In this document: piece by piece, positions 60,563 through 64,000 of the stretch
How positions within the stretch are numbered: the stretch's first letter is position 1
Layout of the letters: each line of letters starts with the position of its first letter
NCBI RefSeq assembly: GCF_009469765.1
Contig: NZ_SSSQ01000007.1
Span: forward strand, 154,566 to 218,565
Reading direction: 5' to 3'
Source: Dechloromonas hortensis
GTDB lineage: Bacteria; Pseudomonadota; Gammaproteobacteria; Burkholderiales; Rhodocyclaceae
DNA: 64,000 nt
Notes under the pieces: model-generated
What the model was told of the DNA's origin: nothing
The model's database searches: none
Seen by the model: only the letters and a program-made list of their open reading frames with translations
Translations under genes and position numbers: made by a program

Positions 60563-61186
60563 ATGGCAATTGATCGGGTTATCTGTGAGGTTGATCGTGT
60601 ATTGCGCACGCTCTGGGCGCCAGCTTCCAGCGTTAGGCCAATACCTGGAGCAGAGTTGCCAGATGCTGATCTGAGTGCCGTCGAGCGAAGTCATGTGGTT
60701 GGCTTGATGCGAGTCAATCACTGTGGTGAGGTTTGTGCCCAGGCACTATATCAGGGGCAGGCGCTGACTTCGCGCGATTTCGCTGTTCGCGAAGCGCTAT
60801 GTGTCGCTGCCAATGAAGAAACCGAGCACCTTGCCTGGACCGAGCGACGTATTGGTGAGTTGGGAGGGCAAAAAAGCCTCCTGAATCCCATGCTTTATGC
60901 TGGTGCCTTATCGATGGGGGTTGCGGCCGGATTACTTGGCGATAAATGGAATCTTGGCTTCCTGGCAGAGACCGAGCGGCAGGTCGAGGCTCATCTTGAT
61001 GCCCATCTGCTTAGTTTGCCTGCTGGTGACGAGCGTTCGCGGGCAATCGTCGAACAAATGCGGCTTGATGAAATTCGACATGCAGATATGGCGATCATTC
61101 ACGGAGCGGCAGAACTGCCGTCGTCGATAAAATTCACCATGAAGGTAGCAGCCAAGATCATGACCAAGGCTGCCTATTACCTATAG
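60563..61186 (+). CDS. coq7: Ubiquinone hydroxylase Coq7 (DMQ monooxygenase)
   Basis: Di-iron enzyme for a late hydroxylation in ubiquinone synthesis. 207 residues; di-iron ligands in [23 protein letters not shown] and [13 protein letters not shown] 60563 after GGTGAGAG is preferred over an in-frame GTG at 60554. Confidence 0.93.
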   Translation: MAIDRVICEVDRVLRTLWAPASSVRPIPGAELPDADLSAVERSHVVGLMRVNHCGEVCAQALYQGQALTSRDFAVREALCVAANEETEHLAWTERRIGELGGQKSLLNPMLYAGALSMGVAAGLLGDKWNLGFLAETERQVEAHLDAHLLSLPAGDERSRAIVEQMRLDEIRHADMAIIHGAAELPSSIKFTMKVAAKIMTKAAYYL

Positions 61187-61196
61187 GGGGCTTATC

Positions 61197-61625
61197 TTAG
61201 GCCTCGTCTATGATTTCAAAGTCATGCGTGATCGTTGCAGTTTTTCCGATCATGATCGAGGCGGAGCAGTATTTGTCTTTGGATAGCTCAATGGCGCGCG
61301 CAACCGCTTCCGATTTGAGCTGCTTTCCCTTTACGCGATAGTGAAAGTGAATATTGGTAAAGATTTTCGGATCGGTCTCGGCACGCTCCGCTGTTAGGGT
61401 AACGTCACATCCGCTTACTGCATGTCTGCCCTTCTTTAGAATAAGCACCACGTCAAACGCGGTACAGCCGCCGGTCCCCGCTAAGACCATCTCCATTGGG
61501 CGTAGGCCTAGGTTTCTCCCGCCTGCTTCGGGGGCTCCATCCATAACGACAGCATGGCCGCTTCCTGTCTCTGCGACAAAAGACATGCCGGCATCGTTGC
61601 CCATCCACCTAACAGTGCATTCCAT
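61197..61625 (-). CDS. OsmC-family protein
   Basis: 142 residues of the OsmC/YhfA fold, with the redox Cys in GGCTAFDVV and a second Cys in KDKYCSASIM. The YhfA subgroup has no proven peroxidase role; organic hydroperoxide reduction is possible. Start is ATG 61625. It converges tail-to-tail with coq7, ten bases apart. Confidence 0.88.
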   Translation of the reverse strand: MECTVRWMGNDAGMSFVAETGSGHAVVMDGAPEAGGRNLGLRPMEMVLAGTGGCTAFDVVLILKKGRHAVSGCDVTLTAERAETDPKIFTNIHFHYRVKGKQLKSEAVARAIELSKDKYCSASIMIGKTATITHDFEIIDEA

Positions 61626-61906
61626 CTACGTCTCCTTGAAAGAATCTGGATTTTAGCGGATATCAATGTGTCGGGTGGCCGTTTGATGCCTTGTTGCGCT
61701 GCACAATGAGAGGGGGCTGAGTGGTGGTGGTGATGGTGGAGCGCTTTGGTTAAATATTCCGATACTGATTAAACTTTCGTTTTGTTATTTGTTTAATAAT
61801 AAGTACTTATATTTAATTGTTTTTCCATATTTTTTTATAACCAAATATATTGTGCGGCGCACAATATGCCCTTGCTTCAATGTGTGTTGTGGTGCAGAAT
61901 GCGAAG
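61626..61906. other. AT-rich intergenic region, no supported gene
   Basis: 281 bases with a pronounced AT-rich core (about 61740-61850), base composition unlike its surroundings. The region carries the 21-bp palindrome at 61847-61867 and, by position, the promoter for the small RNA candidate. Short open frames here have no ribosome site and are discounted. Confidence 0.55.
61847..61867. promoter_or_regulatory. 9-3-9 perfect inverted repeat, possible operator
   Basis: Arms ATATTGTGC and GCACAATAT around GGC. It lies about 40 bp upstream of the likely start of the small RNA, the position of a repressor or activator site. The regulator is unknown. Confidence 0.55.
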
Positions 61907-62019
61907 CGTACGAACCAAAGGTGGTTGTTAAAGATCATTCTGCGGTTCAGGATTGTCTCCTCCACCCTCCTCCTTTGGTGTGGATTTAACGCGGCTCAGC
62001 GAGCCGCGTTTTTTTTAAT
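61907..62019 (+). ncRNA. Candidate small RNA with an anti-Shine-Dalgarno loop
   Basis: About 112 nt. A weak promoter is visible (TTGCTT at 61872-61877, 17 bp, CAGAAT at 61895-61900). Near the 5' end AACCA/TGGTT forms a small hairpin. TCCAC and GTGGA then enclose a loop containing CCTCCTCC (about 61955-61985), complementary to the ribosome-binding-site core. The 3' end is a strong terminator (AACGCGGCTC-AGC-GAGCCGCGTT then T-run, 61988-62020). C-rich exposed loops are a feature of known trans-acting RNAs. It precedes rplM by about 100 bp and could instead be an attenuated leader. Confidence 0.5.
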
Positions 62020-62020
62020 T
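61988..62020 (+). terminator. Strong terminator upstream of rplM
   Basis: 10-bp GC-rich stem with a 3-base loop, followed by eight T's. No protein gene ends nearby on this strand, so it implies a noncoding transcript. Confidence 0.9.
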
Positions 62021-62040
62021 GCTCCAAGTCTATATAGCTC

Positions 62041-62070
62041 TTGACATCGGTTGTCGGAGTCAACTAGAAT
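62041..62070 (+). promoter_or_regulatory. Promoter of rplM-rpsI
   Basis: -35 TTGACA (62041-62046, full consensus), 18-bp spacer, -10 TAGAAT (62065-62070). The leader to the rplM ATG is about 40 nt. Confidence 0.8.
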
Positions 62071-62117
62071 CCGCGCCTTTCTCCAATCTGCGCCCAATTT
62101 TTCAGGACGGCACACAC

Positions 62118-62546
62118 ATGAAAACGTTTTCCGCCAAGCCACATGAGGTGAAGCGCGAGTGGTTTGTGGTAGACGCCACAGACAAGGTGCTCGGCCGCCT
62201 CGCCACCGAAATTGCTCGTCGCCTCCGTGGCAAGCACAAAGCTATCTATACTCCGCACGTTGATACCGGTGATTTCATCGTTGTTACCAATGTCGAGAAG
62301 CTCGTTGTAACCGGTAACAAGGCCGAAGGTAAGAAGTACTTCCGTCACTCCGGTTATCCGGGCGGTATCTACGAAACCAACTTCAAGAAGATGCAGCAGC
62401 GTTTTCCGGGGCGTGCTCTGGAAACTGCCGTTAAGGGTATGCTGCCGAAGGGTCCGCTGGGCTATGCCATGCTGAAGAAGCTGAAGTGCTATGCCGGTGA
62501 ACAGCATCCTCACACTGCCCAGCAGCCCAAGGCTCTGGAAATCTAA
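62118..62546 (+). CDS. rplM: 50S ribosomal protein L13
   Basis: 142 residues, starting [20 protein letters not shown]; contains [18 protein letters not shown] and YMLP-type [13 protein letters not shown]. Promoter as above; nine bases separate it from rpsI. Confidence 0.97.
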   Translation: MKTFSAKPHEVKREWFVVDATDKVLGRLATEIARRLRGKHKAIYTPHVDTGDFIVVTNVEKLVVTGNKAEGKKYFRHSGYPGGIYETNFKKMQQRFPGRALETAVKGMLPKGPLGYAMLKKLKCYAGEQHPHTAQQPKALEI

Positions 62547-62555
62547 GGGGTCAAC

Positions 62556-62948
62556 ATGGCTGAAAGTTATTTCTACGGTACCGGTCGTCGCAAAAGCGCC
62601 GTTGCTCGTGTTTTTATGAAGCGTGGTTCTGGCGCTATTGTTGTAAATGGCAAGCCGGTGGATCAGTTCTTCTCTCGTGAAACGGGGCGAATGATCGTTC
62701 GTCAGCCGCTTGAGTTGGTTGAGCAGCTTCAGGGTTTTGATATCAAGGTTAATGTAACCGGTGGTGGTGAGTCTGGTCAGGCTGGCGCGGTGCGCCACGG
62801 CATTACCCGTGCTCTGATCGAGTACGATGCTGGGCTCAAGCCAGTTCTTTCCAAGGCTGGGTTTGTTACCCGTGATGCTCGTGAAGTCGAACGTAAAAAA
62901 GTCGGCTTCCACAAAGCGCGCCGCCGTAAGCAGTTCTCCAAGCGCTAA
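62556..62948 (+). CDS. rpsI: 30S ribosomal protein S9
   Basis: 130 residues; [19 protein letters not shown] near the start and the conserved C-terminal SKR that reaches the P-site tRNA. Confidence 0.97.
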   Translation: MAESYFYGTGRRKSAVARVFMKRGSGAIVVNGKPVDQFFSRETGRMIVRQPLELVEQLQGFDIKVNVTGGGESGQAGAVRHGITRALIEYDAGLKPVLSKAGFVTRDAREVERKKVGFHKARRRKQFSKR

Positions 62949-62962
62949 CGCGTGCGCAGTTG

Positions 62963-62996
62963 AAAAAAAGCCGCCTTTGGGCGGCTTTTTGTTTTT
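62963..62996 (+). terminator. Terminator after rpsI
   Basis: AAAAAGCCGCC-TTTG-GGCGGCTTTTT followed by GTTTTT. Confidence 0.92.
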
Positions 62997-63200
62997 CTCT
63001 GCCCTGCTCCTGGTCTCATCTGTCCTGCCGAAATTTGGTGAAAGACAAGGGGGGGGCCAACCCAATCATTAGTGAGTTGGCTCTCTTGTCTGTCACGGTG
63101 GGTGTTAGTCAAATTCTGGGTGGGGTGCTTCGGCTTGGTCGTGTGTTGCTGTATCAAAGAAAATGCGTGGAACTAAAGCTGCTGGCCCTAAACTAACTGC
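62997..63200. other. Spacer upstream of erpA with a long hairpin
   Basis: No gene supported. An imperfect hairpin (AGACAAG ... GGCCAAC with GTTGGC ... CTTGTCT) spans about 63042-63093 and contains a run of eight G's. Its function is unknown. Confidence 0.45.
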
Positions 63201-63229
63201 ATTGACCGAGGTGGTGCGGAATCGCATAA
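63201..63229 (+). promoter_or_regulatory. Promoter of erpA
   Basis: TTGACC (63201-63206), 17-bp spacer, CATAAT (63224-63229). Confidence 0.75.
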
Positions 63230-63259
63230 TCTTGCATGATTTTTTAAGGAGTTTTTCTG

Positions 63260-63610
63260 ATGAACGCTGTTGCCGAAATGACCTCTCCGTTGCTATTTAC
63301 CGATAATGCGGCCAACAAGGTCAAAGAGTTGATTGAGGAGGAGGGGAATCCGAGCTTGAAGTTGCGTGTTTTTGTCACGGGCGGAGGTTGCTCTGGGTTT
63401 CAGTATGGTTTTACCTTCGATGAGGAGGTGAATGAGGACGATACGACCATGGAGAAAAATGGTGTGACATTGTTGATCGATCCGATGAGTTATCAATATT
63501 TGCTCGGTGCTGAGATTGACTATTCAGAGGGCTTGGAGGGGTCTCAGTTTGTTATTAGGAATCCTAATGCCACTTCAACTTGCGGATGTGGTTCGTCGTT
63601 CTCCGCGTGA
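63260..63610 (+). CDS. erpA: Iron-sulfur cluster insertion protein ErpA
   Basis: A-type carrier that delivers Fe-S clusters to apoproteins. 116 residues; the three cluster cysteines are in [11 protein letters not shown] and the C-terminal [14 protein letters not shown] precedes ATG 63260. The rplM-rpsI-erpA neighbourhood is typical, though argC, often found between them, is absent. Confidence 0.95.
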   Translation: MNAVAEMTSPLLFTDNAANKVKELIEEEGNPSLKLRVFVTGGGCSGFQYGFTFDEEVNEDDTTMEKNGVTLLIDPMSYQYLLGAEIDYSEGLEGSQFVIRNPNATSTCGCGSSFSA

Positions 63611-63628
63611 TCTGGAATTTCTTTGTTG

Positions 63629-63658
63629 AAAAGGCGGCGTAGCCGCCTTTTGTTTTTT
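63629..63658 (+). terminator. Terminator after erpA
   Basis: AAAAGGCGGC-GTA-GCCGCCTTTT followed by GTTTTTT. Confidence 0.92.
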
Positions 63659-63730
63659 ACTTGTGCTGGTGTTTCGATTGGTTGACGAGTTTTCTGGTGC
63701 GAGGTCGGGCAAGATTGATCAAAAGATTGG

Positions 63731-63758
63731 TTGACGAGAGTTTTGGCGTGTATATAAT
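63731..63758 (+). promoter_or_regulatory. Ribosomal RNA operon promoter
   Basis: -35 TTGACG (63731-63736), 16-bp spacer, -10 TATAAT (63753-63758). A 14-bp direct repeat of the -35 region (GATTGGTTGACGAG) occurs at 63676-63689 and 63725-63738, 49 bp apart. Confidence 0.8.
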
Positions 63759-63765
63759 GCGCACC

Positions 63766-64000
63766 TCTTCAGCGGCGCCGGGGCTTCCCGGGGTGGTTGA
63801 AGGGTGAAGTGGAAGTAAAGGGCGGTGAAAAAGATTTGAAGAAAAGCTTGACGGTTTGTAAGAAGTTCTTCATAATCTCGCCTCTCTGCTGCAGACGAAG
63901 TGAAAACGACGGCGCGGCGGAATTGATCTTTAACAACTTGAACAACCGATAGGTGTGGGTGCCTTGATGCTAGCAACGCAAGTTGCACAAAAGTATTAAA
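63766..64000 (+). other. Leader of an rrn operon (16S gene beyond the window)
   Basis: About 235 nt of leader after the promoter, containing a boxA-like antitermination element (TGATCTTTAACAA, 63924-63936) and ending AAAAGTATTAAA, as commonly found just before the 16S rRNA start in betaproteobacteria. The 16S gene itself is not in the window. A small open frame on the minus strand here is discounted. Confidence 0.75.

Noticed and set aside
61789..61989. Short plus-strand reading frames in the AT-rich spacer
   Set aside because: No ribosome site, odd composition and overlap with the terminator-bearing RNA candidate.
63719..63988. Minus-strand 89-codon frame at the right end
   Set aside because: Lies entirely in the rRNA promoter/leader region.

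Overview
The window looks like a core chromosomal segment of a betaproteobacterium, most likely a Rhodocyclales member (Dechloromonas/Azonexus-like). This rests on protein resemblance, high GC with GC-rich third codon positions, and betaproteobacterial gene neighbourhoods: rhodanese-grxC-secB-gpsA-trmL-comF-bioB-bioC, cytochrome c4/engB/hemB/slmA/nucleotidase/argB, aspS-nudB, ypjD-corC beside ffh, proS-rppH-CNP1, and rplM-rpsI-erpA. I see no prophage, insertion sequence, CRISPR array or tRNA gene.

Layout. 1-9.4 kb: a DnaA-box pair, metG, an orphan OmpR-type response regulator, apbC, dcd, a large PLP amino-acid decarboxylase, folA and pgi. 9.4-13.8 kb: a 440-bp spacer, then ccoG divergent from nsrR across a near-perfect NsrR operator; nsrR overlaps a 71-aa gene and an HPP-family membrane gene. 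A lipoprotein gene and thyA converge on a 38-bp perfect palindrome. 13.9-18 kb: a PilZ-like protein, mogA, darP/yjgA, pmbA. 18-23.3 kb: two tandem near-identical TRAP binding-protein genes facing dps and one dctQM pair. 23.3-30.9 kb: a phosphatase, glyA, nrdR, ribD, then moeB, an unknown gene, ctpA and envC on the other strand. 31-40 kb: ArsR-rhodanese-grxC-secB-SH3-gpsA, trmL, comF, bioBC, msrPQ, HDOD and CBS genes. 40-49.6 kb: cytochrome c4, engB, hemB, slmA, a nucleotidase, argB, an hsp20 gene with a sigma-32 promoter, nudB, a barstar/barnase-like pair, aspS, a DUF502 gene and fmdB. 49.6-61.6 kb: pilBCD, corC, ypjD, ffh, a lytic transglycosylase, proS, rppH, a CNP1-like gene, coq7 and osmC. 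61.6-64 kb: an AT-rich spacer with a probable small RNA, rplM-rpsI, erpA and the promoter and leader of a ribosomal RNA operon whose 16S gene should start just beyond the window.

Most genes are housekeeping and sit in tight operons with ATGA, GTGA or TGATG start/stop overlaps. Themes include folate and one-carbon metabolism (folA, thyA, glyA, nudB), Fe-S and redox maintenance (apbC, grxC, rhodanese, erpA, msrPQ, ccoG) and type IV pilus assembly or natural transformation (pilBCD, comF).

The most unusual signal is a short iterated motif, GCTGCGGTCGACC. Nine loci carry its 11-bp core, in several reading frames, on both strands and between genes, far above chance. Other leads are a candidate small RNA with a CCUCCUCC loop, the NsrR-ccoG-HPP arrangement, an 11-C homopolymer inside pilD, and a secreted ribonuclease/barstar pair in the aspS operon.
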